This document shows, piece by piece, positions 53,601-60,932 of a stretch of 64,000 nucleotides of DNA (its first letter is position 1; every line of letters begins with the position of its first letter). Made by a program: the position numbers and the translations under genes. The notes under the pieces were generated by a model. That model saw only the letters and a list, made by a program, of their open reading frames with translations. It did not search any database and was not told the DNA's origin. The stretch lies in contig JAAUZD010000030.1 of assembly GCA_014804785.1 (NCBI GenBank), forward strand, positions 1 through 64,000, read 5' to 3'. This stretch comes from Lachnospiraceae bacterium. Lineage in GTDB: Bacteria > Bacillota > Clostridia > Lachnospirales > Lachnospiraceae.

Positions 53601-55193
53601 TCACCTCCGCCCCACCATGATATTTATTCTATAGAGGATTTGGCGGAGCTGATCTATGATTTGAAGAATGCAAATAAGCAGGCGAGAATCAGTGTCAAAC
53701 TGGTTTCTGAAGCAGGTGTGGGAACGGTTGCTGCCGGCGTTGCAAAGGCAGGAGCACAAGTCATTTTAGTGTCCGGTTATGACGGCGGAACAGGGGCAGC
53801 CCCCAGGAATTCCATTCACAATGCCGGGCTTCCATGGGAACTTGGACTTGCAGAAACCCACCAGACGCTGATTATGAATGGGCTTAGAAATAAAGTAAGA
53901 ATCGAGACCGACGGTAAGCTGATGAGCGGCAGGGATGTTGCCATTGCTGCAATTTTAGGAGCTGAAGAATTTGGGTTTGCCACAGCGCCCCTGGTTACCA
54001 TGGGCTGTGTCATGATGAGAGTATGCAATCTGGATACCTGCCCGGTGGGCGTTGCAACCCAGAATCCCGAGCTTCGCAAGAACTTTAAGGGAAAACCGGA
54101 ATATGTGGTGAACTTCATGCATTTCATTGCACAGGAACTTCGTGAGTATATGGCGAAGTTAGGCGTCCGCACAGTAGATGAATTGGTTGGTCATACGGAG
54201 TTTCTGAAAGTAAAGGATAACTTAAGCGAGAATCAGAAACAAATTGATTTAAGCCTGATTCTTACCAATCCCTATGCAGGCGGAAAAGAAAAAGTAATCT
54301 TTGATGCAAAAAAGGTTTACGACTTTAAGCTGGAAAACACAGTGGATGAAAAGGTCCTTTTAAAACAGCTTAACAAAGCCATCAATGAGAAAAGCAAGCG
54401 CAGTATAGAAGTAGATGTGAAGAATACGGACAGAGCGTTCGGAACCATCTTAGGCTCAGAAATTACAAGACGTTTAGGAGACAATCTGGAGGATGATACT
54501 TACCGGGTACTGTGCAGCGGTGCAGGCGGACAGAGTTTTGGCGCTTTTATCCCAAGAGGGCTCACCTTAGAGCTGATAGGAGACAGCAACGATTATTTTG
54601 GAAAAGGACTTTCCGGCGGTAAGTTGATTGTATATCCGCCCAAAGGAAGCAGGTTCAAGGCGGAAGACAATATCATTATCGGTAATGTTGCGCTATATGG
54701 CGCTACCAGCGGCAAGGCATTTATCAACGGTGTGGCAGGAGAACGTTTCTGCGTCCGTAATTCCGGAGCGATTGCTGTTGTGGAAGGCGTAGGTGATCAT
54801 GGCTGTGAATATATGACCGGCGGACGTGTGGTAGTGCTTGGCAGGACGGGCAAGAATTTTGCGGCAGGTATGAGCGGCGGTATTGCCTACGTGCTGGATG
54901 AAGACAATGATCTCTACATTCGATTGAACAAAGAAATGGTTTCCTCTTATGAGGTGACATCCAAATATGACGTCATAGAATTGAAGGAAATGATTAAAGA
55001 GCATGTGGCGTTGACCAATTCCGAAAAAGGGAAAATGGTGTTAGACAACTTCAAAGATTATCTGCCGAAGTTCAAAAAGATCATCCCTCACGACTATGAG
55101 AAGATGCAGGCGGCAATCGTGCAGATGGAAGAAAAAGGTCTGAGCGCAGAGCAGGCACAGATTGAAGCTTTTTATGCAGTCAAACATGGGTAA
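50646..55193 (+). CDS. gltB: Glutamate synthase, large (alpha) subunit
   Basis: The 1515-residue enzyme takes the amide of glutamine and makes glutamate from 2-oxoglutarate. A short propeptide ends before Cys23 (DNCGIGACVN), the expected N-terminal nucleophile of the glutaminase domain. The central and FMN synthase domains follow, with the 3Fe-4S ligands Cys1121, Cys1127 and Cys1132 (CVMMRVCNLDTCPVG). The C-terminal GXGXG helix domain is complete. The frame extends upstream to 50514 through the leader hairpin, but ATG 50646 with AAAGGAGAACG is the real start. gltD follows 46 bp downstream. Confidence 0.96.
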   Translation: MFDVKKTQPEAPLYRPEFEHDNCGIGACVNIKGLKSRETVENALKIVENLEHRAGKDAEGKTGDGVGILTQIPHRFFKKVTKPLGISIGEEREYGVGMFFFPQDELRKNQAKKMFEIIVEKEGLTFLGWREVPINPSVLGHKAVECMPHIMQAFVKKPAGVEKGAAFDRLLYVARRVFEQSSDNTYVVSLSSRTIVYKGMFLVGQLRTFFSDLQDKDYESAIAMVHSRFSTNTNPSWERAHPNRFIVHNGEINTIRGNADKMLAREENMESEHLHGLLHKVLPVVNVSGSDSAMLDNTLEFLVMSGMDLPLAVMITIPEPWANNKTMSQKKRDFYQYYATMMEPWDGPASILFSDGDMMGAVLDRNGLRPSRYMITDDDQLILSSEVGVLDIDPGKILVKERLRPGKMLLVDTVKGRVIDDDELKETYASRAPYGEWLDSNLVQLHDLKIPNERVPEFAYEERQRMQKAFGYAYEELKNSILPMAKNGSEAIAAMGVDTPLPVLSKTHHPLFHYFKQLFAQVTNPPIDAIREEVVTSTTVYIGTDGNILEEIPKNCNMLRVNNPILTNTDLMKIKSMKKDGFKVEVIPITYYKNTSLERAIARLFVEVDRAYRDGANIIILSDRGVDENHVAIPSLLAVSALNQHLVVTKKKTSVALILESGEPREVHHFATLLGYGACAINPYLAQESIKELIDNHMLDKDYYAAVEDYNNAILHGIVKIASKMGISTIQSYEGSQIFEAIGIDKEVINKYFPHTVCRVGGITIKDIEEQVDRLHSQAFDPLGLANDLTLDSLGHHKMRSGADEHLYNPATIHLLQESTRRGDYQMFKEYTALVNDEESVKNLRGLMDFNYPKKGVPLEEVESVDSIVTRFKTGAMSYGSISKEAHETMAIAMNRIHGKSNSGEGGEDLERLIPGPDGVNRCSAIKQVASGRFGVTSRYLVSANEIQIKMAQGAKPGEGGHLPGGKVYPWIAKTRHSTPGVGLISPPPHHDIYSIEDLAELIYDLKNANKQARISVKLVSEAGVGTVAAGVAKAGAQVILVSGYDGGTGAAPRNSIHNAGLPWELGLAETHQTLIMNGLRNKVRIETDGKLMSGRDVAIAAILGAEEFGFATAPLVTMGCVMMRVCNLDTCPVGVATQNPELRKNFKGKPEYVVNFMHFIAQELREYMAKLGVRTVDELVGHTEFLKVKDNLSENQKQIDLSLILTNPYAGGKEKVIFDAKKVYDFKLENTVDEKVLLKQLNKAINEKSKRSIEVDVKNTDRAFGTILGSEITRRLGDNLEDDTYRVLCSGAGGQSFGAFIPRGLTLELIGDSNDYFGKGLSGGKLIVYPPKGSRFKAEDNIIIGNVALYGATSGKAFINGVAGERFCVRNSGAIAVVEGVGDHGCEYMTGGRVVVLGRTGKNFAAGMSGGIAYVLDEDNDLYIRLNKEMVSSYEVTSKYDVIELKEMIKEHVALTNSEKGKMVLDNFKDYLPKFKKIIPHDYEKMQAAIVQMEEKGLSAEQAQIEAFYAVKHG

Positions 55194-55239
55194 AGAAATT
55201 TGTGTGACAGCCATATAGATGGCGGAATGAGAGGTAACA

Positions 55240-56733
55240 ATGGGAAAACCAACAGGATTTATGGATTATAAAAGAGAAGTATCGAAGGATGTAAAGCCGA
55301 AGGAACGGATCAAGAATTTCAATGAATTCCACGAGCATCTTCCGAAGGAAAGACAGCAGCTTCAAGGGGCACGCTGCATGGAATGCGGCGTTCCCTTCTG
55401 CCAGGCGGGAATGGATTTGTGCGGTATGACCAGCGGCTGCCCTCTGCACAATCTGGTGCCGGAGTGGAATGATCTGGTTTATACAGGGAACTGGAAGCAG
55501 GCGTATAACCGTCTTAAGAAGACTAACAGCTTTCCGGAATTTACGTCCCGGGTATGCCCTGCCTTGTGCGAGGCGGCATGTACCTGCGGGCTGAACGGAG
55601 AGCCGGTGGCTACGAAAGAAAATGAATACGCCATCATAGAAAACGCCTATGCGGAAGGCTACGCCGATCCTAAACCGCCCAAGGTGAGGACCGGAAAAAC
55701 AGTGGCAGTGGTAGGAAGCGGACCCTCTGGGCTTGCAGTGGCTGACCAGCTCAACAAGAGAGGTCATAGTGTCACCGTGTTTGAGCGTTCCGACAGAATC
55801 GGAGGTCTGCTTATGTACGGCATTCCAAATATGAAATTGGAAAAACATATCGTAGACCGCAAAGTAAAGGTTATGGAGGCGGAAGGTGTCACCTTCGTGA
55901 CAGGAGTGGATGTGGGCAAAGATATGAAGGCGGAAAAACTGCTGAAGGATTTTGACAGAGTAGTGCTTGCCTGCGGCGCTTCCAATCCCCGTGACATCAA
56001 TGCACCGGGAAGGGATGCAAAGGGAATCTATTTTGCAGTGGATTTCTTAAAAGCAAATACCAAGAGCTTCCTTGACTCTAATTTTGAGGATGGAAACTTT
56101 ATCAATACCAAGGATAAAAATGTAGTGATTATCGGAGGAGGAGACACCGGAAATGACTGCGTCGGCACCAGCATCCGTCATGGCTGCAAGTCCGTGACCC
56201 AGATCGAGATGATGCCTAAGGCGCCGGATACAAGAGCGGAGAACAATCCCTGGCCAGAGTGGCCTAAAATCTGCAAGACAGATTACGGTCAGGAAGAATC
56301 CATTGCCGTTTTTGGTCACGACCCGAGAATTTACGAATCTACGGTAAAAGAATTTGTGAAAGATAAAAACGGGAATTTAAAGGCAGTCAAGATTGTGAAA
56401 CTTTCATGGGAAAAGAATCCCGATACGGGACGCATGGATATGAAAGAGGTTCCCGGATCCGAGCAGACGCTTCCTGCTGAAATCGTGCTCATTGCGGCAG
56501 GGTTCCTTGGAAGCCAGAAGTATGTAACGGATGCATTTAAGGTAGAACTGAACCAGCGCTCCAATGTAAATACGGCGCCAGGGCAGTATGAAACTTCCGT
56601 TAAAAATGTTTTCACTGCAGGCGACATGCACAGAGGGCAGTCCCTTGTGGTATGGGCAATCAGGGAAGGAAGAGAAGCAGCGAGAGCTGTGGATGAAAGC
56701 CTGATGGGGTATACGAATTTAGTGACACAGTGA
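55240..56733 (+). CDS. gltD: Glutamate synthase, small (beta) subunit
   Basis: The 497-residue subunit passes electrons from NAD(P)H to the large subunit. N-terminal cysteine clusters (CMECGVPFCQ, GCPLHNLVPEWN, CPALCEAACTCG) hold the two 4Fe-4S centres. The FAD site is GSGPSGLAVADQL and the NAD(P)H site GGGDTGNDCVG. The end GREAARAVDESLMG is typical. ATG 55240 has GAGAGGTAAC. It forms an operon with gltB, closed by a strong terminator. Confidence 0.95.
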   Translation: MGKPTGFMDYKREVSKDVKPKERIKNFNEFHEHLPKERQQLQGARCMECGVPFCQAGMDLCGMTSGCPLHNLVPEWNDLVYTGNWKQAYNRLKKTNSFPEFTSRVCPALCEAACTCGLNGEPVATKENEYAIIENAYAEGYADPKPPKVRTGKTVAVVGSGPSGLAVADQLNKRGHSVTVFERSDRIGGLLMYGIPNMKLEKHIVDRKVKVMEAEGVTFVTGVDVGKDMKAEKLLKDFDRVVLACGASNPRDINAPGRDAKGIYFAVDFLKANTKSFLDSNFEDGNFINTKDKNVVIIGGGDTGNDCVGTSIRHGCKSVTQIEMMPKAPDTRAENNPWPEWPKICKTDYGQEESIAVFGHDPRIYESTVKEFVKDKNGNLKAVKIVKLSWEKNPDTGRMDMKEVPGSEQTLPAEIVLIAAGFLGSQKYVTDAFKVELNQRSNVNTAPGQYETSVKNVFTAGDMHRGQSLVVWAIREGREAARAVDESLMGYTNLVTQ

Positions 56734-56746
56734 GAGAAGAAGGCAG

Positions 56747-56782
56747 AAACCTTGCAGTTGTTTTGGCAATTGCAAGGTTTTC
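56747..56782 (+). terminator. Terminator of gltBD
   Basis: Fourteen-base stem AAACCTTGCAGTTG/CAATTGCAAGGTTT (one G-U) with a short T tail. Confidence 0.85.
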
Positions 56783-56801
56783 TATCCAAATCGAGAAACG
56801 A

Positions 56802-56838
56802 TATATTAAAAAAGAACTCTGGCTTGTCAGAGGATTTT
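56802..56838 (-). terminator. Terminator of the Na/Pi symporter gene
   Basis: On the minus strand CTCTG/CAGAG with a 6-base loop precedes a T-rich tract. It lies back to back with the gltBD terminator. Confidence 0.55.
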
Positions 56839-58459
56839 ATTCTTTTACCGTATAAGCAATGTAGGTCAGATGATCGCCGAGCCGCTCAAGGTTGGATACG
56901 AGATTGATGAAAACGCCGCTGCATTCCGGTTTGCATTTCCCCAGATTCAATCGTTCAATGTGATTGTCAATCAGTTTTTGGCGGAAGGAATCGATTTTAT
57001 TCTCTATCTGGTCGATTGGTGAAAGCATTCCGGGATCCTTTTCGATTATAATCTGTCTGGTCAGCAAATATAGTTTTTCAATACACTGTACCATTTCGCT
57101 TATTTCTTTCTCGCCGCTTTCAGAGAAGCAAAGGTTCTCATCGATGGAAGTCTGGGTGTATTTCGTGAAATTATCTGCAATTTCAGCGATTCTCATGACA
57201 TCACCGACATTGTTGTGAATATTTGAAATACTCCGCTCCTCAGAGAGTTTACTTTGGGCAGAAAGCCGGATCAGATAGTTTACAATAGAATGATAAGTAA
57301 AGTTGGCATGGCGGATTTGTTCCTTGGTGGGGGCAATCAGAGATTTGTCTTTTGTTTTAAAGGATTGATAGGCAGTACGGAATGCCGCCATTGCAATATC
57401 GGATAATAAAAGCATCTCCTTTTCCAGTTGTGAAATCGCAAGGGAAGCGGAGGAGAGCATTCTCTCATCAAGATAAGTTTCAGGCATGTCAGATTTCTTC
57501 TCCTTGATCAATATTTCGGAGACTTTGACGAATACATTGCATAACGGCAGGAAAAGTAGGGTACATGTGACATTAAAGAATGTATGGAACATTGCAATCT
57601 GTGTCGCGGCAGCAGAAAACCATCTGCGGAAAGTGAAATCCATAAAGGACGGCATGCATATCAGCAGGATAAAGAAAATAACGGAACCAAAGGTGTTGAA
57701 GAGCAGATGGATAAGCCCTGCTCTTTTGGCGTTTGTGCCTGCCGTTATGGAAGACATCAGGGCAGTAACGCAAGAGCCGATGTTCGTGCCGAGAATGATA
57801 AATAAAATTTCGTTTCTGCCTGTGCCGATTCTGAGACCGGCAACTGACATGGCAATCAAAACAGAAGTGGTTGCGGAACTTGACTGAACCAAAGCGGTGA
57901 GGAGGATTCCAATTAGGAACAGTAAAAGTGGATTGGTTACGGTTTCAAAAATATTCTGGATTGCATTGCGGTTTACTTTCATAGCGTCTGACATAAGCGA
58001 AAGACCAATGAATATAAGACCCAGACCGGCTAAAATAAGACCGGTCTTTTTTGAATTTTCGCTTTTGCAGGCAATATTCATCATGATCCCTATGAAAATC
58101 AGAATCTGAATATAAGTTGTGATGGGAAACGCGCTGAGCGCAGCAATCTGAGCGGTGACAGTGGTACCGATATTTGCCCCCATGATCATTGCCGTCGCCT
58201 GGTAGAGGTTCATGATTCCCACATTGACGAAGCCGACTATGAGCACAGTAGTCACACCGGAGCTTTGAATCAAAGCGGTGGATGCGGCTCCGATTCCGAC
58301 ATTGACAAATCGTTTGCCGGCAGTTTTGCCGAACAACTCTTTTATTTTTCCTGTAGCAAGCTGCTCAATATTGGAGGTCAGCAGGTGTACGCCGACCAAA
58401 AACACGCCTGTCCCGGCAAGCAGCCGGACTGCAAACATAATGAAATCAGCAAAAGTCAT
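56837..58459 (-). CDS. Na+/phosphate cotransporter with PhoU-like C-terminus
   Basis: The 540-residue protein carries the paired NptA/YjbB motifs QSSGVTTVLIVGF and QSSSATTSVLIAMS within about eight helices. A C-terminal cytoplasmic PhoU-like helical domain follows (about 345-540). It should import phosphate with sodium. The frame continues 61 codons upstream, but ATG 58459 has GAGGGAAAG and gives the family start MTFADFIMFAVRLL. It is a single gene facing away from gltD. Confidence 0.88.
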   Translation of the reverse strand: MTFADFIMFAVRLLAGTGVFLVGVHLLTSNIEQLATGKIKELFGKTAGKRFVNVGIGAASTALIQSSGVTTVLIVGFVNVGIMNLYQATAMIMGANIGTTVTAQIAALSAFPITTYIQILIFIGIMMNIACKSENSKKTGLILAGLGLIFIGLSLMSDAMKVNRNAIQNIFETVTNPLLLFLIGILLTALVQSSSATTSVLIAMSVAGLRIGTGRNEILFIILGTNIGSCVTALMSSITAGTNAKRAGLIHLLFNTFGSVIFFILLICMPSFMDFTFRRWFSAAATQIAMFHTFFNVTCTLLFLPLCNVFVKVSEILIKEKKSDMPETYLDERMLSSASLAISQLEKEMLLLSDIAMAAFRTAYQSFKTKDKSLIAPTKEQIRHANFTYHSIVNYLIRLSAQSKLSEERSISNIHNNVGDVMRIAEIADNFTKYTQTSIDENLCFSESGEKEISEMVQCIEKLYLLTRQIIIEKDPGMLSPIDQIENKIDSFRQKLIDNHIERLNLGKCKPECSGVFINLVSNLERLGDHLTYIAYTVKE

Positions 58460-58577
58460 ATCTTTCCCTCGTAAACAAAATTTTTCTGTTATATACATTT
58501 TTGCCAGAATTCTTCTTTCAAATTCCGGTAGAAAAGAGAACTTGTTGATCACATAACAGTAAAGCCTCGTTAGTTGA

Positions 58578-58715
58578 TTGCGAAGACTGTTGCGTTTGCA
58601 AAAAATTCTTATAGATACAGGAAGAACTGATGAATTAATCAAGGTTATAGATGACCAGGCATATCGGGAGCAACTGTATCAGGTTTTAGTTGAAAGTCAA
58701 TGCAGACAGCAGTGA
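58578..58715 (+). other. Possible short gene or 3' gene remnant
   Basis: A 45-codon frame opens at TTG and ends TGA, reading RLQKILIDTGRTDELIKVID then DDQAYREQLYQVLVES. The composition (amphipathic, charged, no rare stretches) looks like real protein, but there is no ribosome site or promoter, and its end overlaps the 3' end of the minus-strand gene. It may be the tail of a lost gene. Otherwise this gap shows nothing. Confidence 0.3.
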
Positions 58716-59345
58716 CGTATATCTTTCTGTTCTGCGGTCAATATCCTCCTTCGAAACACCAAAGTACAAATAAATATCTTTTAGGATTGACTGCATGATT
58801 TTATGGTCTCCAGAATACGAAATGGAGAGAGTCGGGTGAAGGGTATCCATCTCGACCTCCAGTGAGCCCAGATTCCCCTTGTTAATGATAAATAGGTGGT
58901 AATCAGTGGGAAATACTTCGTAAGACACCGCATCAGTTTTTTCCTGACATTCTTTAATCCATGCATCAATCTGTTGCTGCCATTCCGAAACAGCCTGCCG
59001 GTCATTGAAGTCGGCGGGAGGGAGAATTTGTTTCTCTTCCCCCAATAGTTTTGGATTAAGGCGTTTGATTAAATTATATTTCATGCTTCGTTTTTTGCTA
59101 AGGTAGTATGGGTAGGGGCAGTCTGCTTCAACAGCATCGTAACGCTGCTGTATATAGTGTATGACTTCTTCTAATGTATGCGCATCCGGAATAATGGATT
59201 TTTCAGCGAGTGCACGCTTCCTTTTGTATTGCCTGTTTAAAAATGCTATTTTAATGCGTTTTAAAAGATTCTTTTCTTTGCGGCCTGCAACAAATATGGC
59301 GGTAGGACCATCGGCACCGCCGATAATAGAAACATTCTTTTTCAT
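58686..59345 (-). CDS. Uncharacterised protein with decarboxylase-beta-like GGADGPTAIFV start
   Basis: The 219-residue soluble protein begins MKKNVSIIGGADGPTAIFVA. The motif GGADGPTxIF is otherwise the signature of the membrane-embedded beta subunits of Na+-pumping decarboxylases, where it lies in a transmembrane region. Here it is at the N-terminus of a cytoplasmic protein. The rest is basic and helical (RIKIAFLNRQYKRKRALAEK), then an alpha/beta part with DYHLFIINKGNLGSLEVEMD. I do not recognise the family. ATG 59345 is chosen because AGAGG precedes it; codons to 59372 are in frame but lack a site. Confidence 0.65.
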   Translation of the reverse strand: MKKNVSIIGGADGPTAIFVAGRKEKNLLKRIKIAFLNRQYKRKRALAEKSIIPDAHTLEEVIHYIQQRYDAVEADCPYPYYLSKKRSMKYNLIKRLNPKLLGEEKQILPPADFNDRQAVSEWQQQIDAWIKECQEKTDAVSYEVFPTDYHLFIINKGNLGSLEVEMDTLHPTLSISYSGDHKIMQSILKDIYLYFGVSKEDIDRRTERYTSLLSALTFN

Positions 59346-59473
59346 TTGCATACCTCTATGTTGATTAGACATTTAAAAGAGGCTTTTAGACGTCTGCCTT
59401 TTCTGGTTATTGATTTTCGCTAAGATGAATTATAGCATATTTTTGATGAGTAATACGATTTTTTGTATCAAAC

Positions 59474-59503
59474 TTGACAGTGTTTAGATTTAATGCGTAT
59501 AAA
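59474..59503 (+). promoter_or_regulatory. Promoter in front of the orphan T-box hairpin
   Basis: TTGACA (59474-59479), 18 bp, TATAAA (59498-59503). It overlaps what would be the middle of a T-box leader. Confidence 0.5.
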
Positions 59504-59541
59504 TGTGGTACCGCGGGGAAGAACATTCTCTGCGGTTTTTA
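59503..59541 (+). promoter_or_regulatory. Orphan T-box antiterminator/terminator relic
   Basis: AATGTGGTACCGCGG (59502-59516) is the invariant T-box sequence that pairs with the tRNA 3' end. It is followed by the expected terminator, CCGCGG...CTGCGG plus five T. The specifier and stem I region are missing, and no gene follows on this strand until 60505. It looks like the leftover end of a leader whose gene was lost. Confidence 0.65.
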
Positions 59542-59550
59542 TTAACATAA

Positions 59551-59579
59551 GAATGTCTCGCGAAGCGGGGCATTCGTTG
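59551..59579. repeat. Hairpin with GCGAAGCG core
   Basis: GAATGTCTCGCGAAGCGGGGCATTC style dyad: GAATG pairs with CATTC around CGCGAAGCG. It is related in layout to the two repeats at 4779-4848 and ends in a similar GTTGTTT. Confidence 0.45.
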
Positions 59580-59580
59580 T

Positions 59581-60300
59581 TTAGGAACCATTGCATACGG
59601 AATTGATCGTTTCCACGATTTTGCTTTTCGTCAGTTCTGCAATCTCCTTTGAAGTCAATTCTTTGTAATCCTCATAATGGATGGGAGGCAGAAAATAAAC
59701 CTGTGTGGTAACTGGTCTTAGCGAGTTGATTTCAAAAGGTTTATAAGAATCAATCAGTGCTACCGGAACAATCGGGCTTTGCGCCTTGATAGCGCACTTA
59801 AAGGCACCGGGCAGAAAATCCTGTACTTCATTTCGATTGTGGTAATAACCGCCCTCCGGAAAAATGATGATTCTGCGTCCTGCTTTTACTTCCCCGATGA
59901 CTTTCATGATTGTTTTCATCTGCTCTTTCATATTGGTTTTATCCAGCCGGGTTCCTTTGAGCAGGGTGATAAACTGTGTAGTGACCAGTTTGTGGGAACG
60001 CTTGTCATCAATCATCACGGTGCAGGGAGCTTCATGACCCGATATGATGCCAAGGGCATCATACTTCCCCTGATGATTGGCATACATAACATACCCGCCT
60101 TCATTGGGGAGATTTTCTGTCCCGAACACGTCTGTATGTATAAAACCGTTGCGCTGCAAAATTGCAACGGCGCGTTTGGCAATTACGTAGCGGTCCGCTT
60201 CTGTATATTTGTCATCATGTTTTTCGATATAAAGGGCTTTCCCAAGATAAAAAAGTATAAAGGGTAATGAAATTATGATTACATAACAAAATCTCAACAT
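59581..60300 (-). CDS. plsC: 1-acyl-glycerol-3-phosphate acyltransferase-like protein
   Basis: The 239-residue membrane-bound acyltransferase has an N-terminal helix (about 2-22), the HxxxxD motif in NHQGKYDALG, and FPEGGYYHNRNEV as the second block. It should acylate lysophosphatidic acid in phospholipid synthesis; the exact acceptor cannot be told. An in-frame GTG at 60315 is possible, but ATG 60300 has GTGAGG at 9 bp. It is a lone gene divergent from the BlaI/BlaR pair. Confidence 0.85.
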   Translation of the reverse strand: MLRFCYVIIISLPFILFYLGKALYIEKHDDKYTEADRYVIAKRAVAILQRNGFIHTDVFGTENLPNEGGYVMYANHQGKYDALGIISGHEAPCTVMIDDKRSHKLVTTQFITLLKGTRLDKTNMKEQMKTIMKVIGEVKAGRRIIIFPEGGYYHNRNEVQDFLPGAFKCAIKAQSPIVPVALIDSYKPFEINSLRPVTTQVYFLPPIHYEDYKELTSKEIAELTKSKIVETINSVCNGS

Positions 60301-60395
60301 AAAAATTAACCTCACATCCTAACATAAAGAATATACCATATTAAGACATTCTTTTCAAACTGTAAATCTTTTATGTTTTTATATTTTACAAAGGG

Positions 60396-60446
60396 TTGAC
60401 AAATGTAACACGGATTGCTATGATGGGCAAAAGGGTTACAAGTGTA
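60396..60446 (+). promoter_or_regulatory. blaI-type promoter with two BlaI/MecI operators
   Basis: TTGACA (60396-60401), 17 bp, TATGAT (60419-60424). Dyads of the BlaI/MecI type (TACAnnTGTA) lie at 60398-60408 (GACAAATGTAA, over the -35) and 60437-60446 (TACAAGTGTA, after the -10). This is the expected arrangement for autorepression. Confidence 0.75.
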
Positions 60447-60504
60447 AACCGGGAAGCGGAGATTGTTTCACCGGAGGAAAGGCTCAAACGGGAAAAGGAT
60501 AGGT

Positions 60505-60924
60505 ATGAATATGGATGGAAATATCAGTTTGAATAATTCGGAATGGTGCACCATGGAGACATTATGGCATAAGCAGCCGAAGACATTAATGCAGTTGGTG
60601 CATGAAATGAAGGAAAAGCAGGGGTGGAGCAAGAGCACTACCAACACCATGCTACGCAGAATGCAGGAGAAGGGATATATCCGTTATGAGGAGGGGGAAA
60701 AGGCAAGGCTATACTATACAGAGCTACAGAGAGAAGAGGTGGTTTTAAAAGAAACGAAATCTTTTTTAAAACGAACCTATGGCGGAAGCATTGGAATGCT
60801 TGTAAATACTTTTGCAGAGAACAATCAGTTGTCAGAAGATGATATGGAACAGCTGCGGAAAATCTTACATAAAGCAGAAGAAAATAAGGATCTTTTGACA
60901 GATAAGAAAAGCGGAAGGCGGTGA
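60505..60924 (+). CDS. BlaI/MecI family repressor
   Basis: The 139-residue regulator has the family's winged helix with SEWCTMETLWHKQPKTLMQL, WSKSTTNTMLRRMQEKGYI as recognition helix and wing, and a helical dimerisation tail. BlaI repressors are inactivated by proteolysis when the partner sensor is triggered. The M56 sensor gene starts at or just after its stop. ATG 60505 has AAAGGATAGG; ATG 60511 is also possible. Two matching operators lie in the promoter. Confidence 0.9.
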   Translation: MNMDGNISLNNSEWCTMETLWHKQPKTLMQLVHEMKEKQGWSKSTTNTMLRRMQEKGYIRYEEGEKARLYYTELQREEVVLKETKSFLKRTYGGSIGMLVNTFAENNQLSEDDMEQLRKILHKAEENKDLLTDKKSGRR

Positions 60925-60932
60925 AGGCTGAG

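Noticed and set aside
55180..55848. 222-codon minus-strand frame opposite gltD
   Set aside because: gltD motifs on the plus strand are unambiguous.
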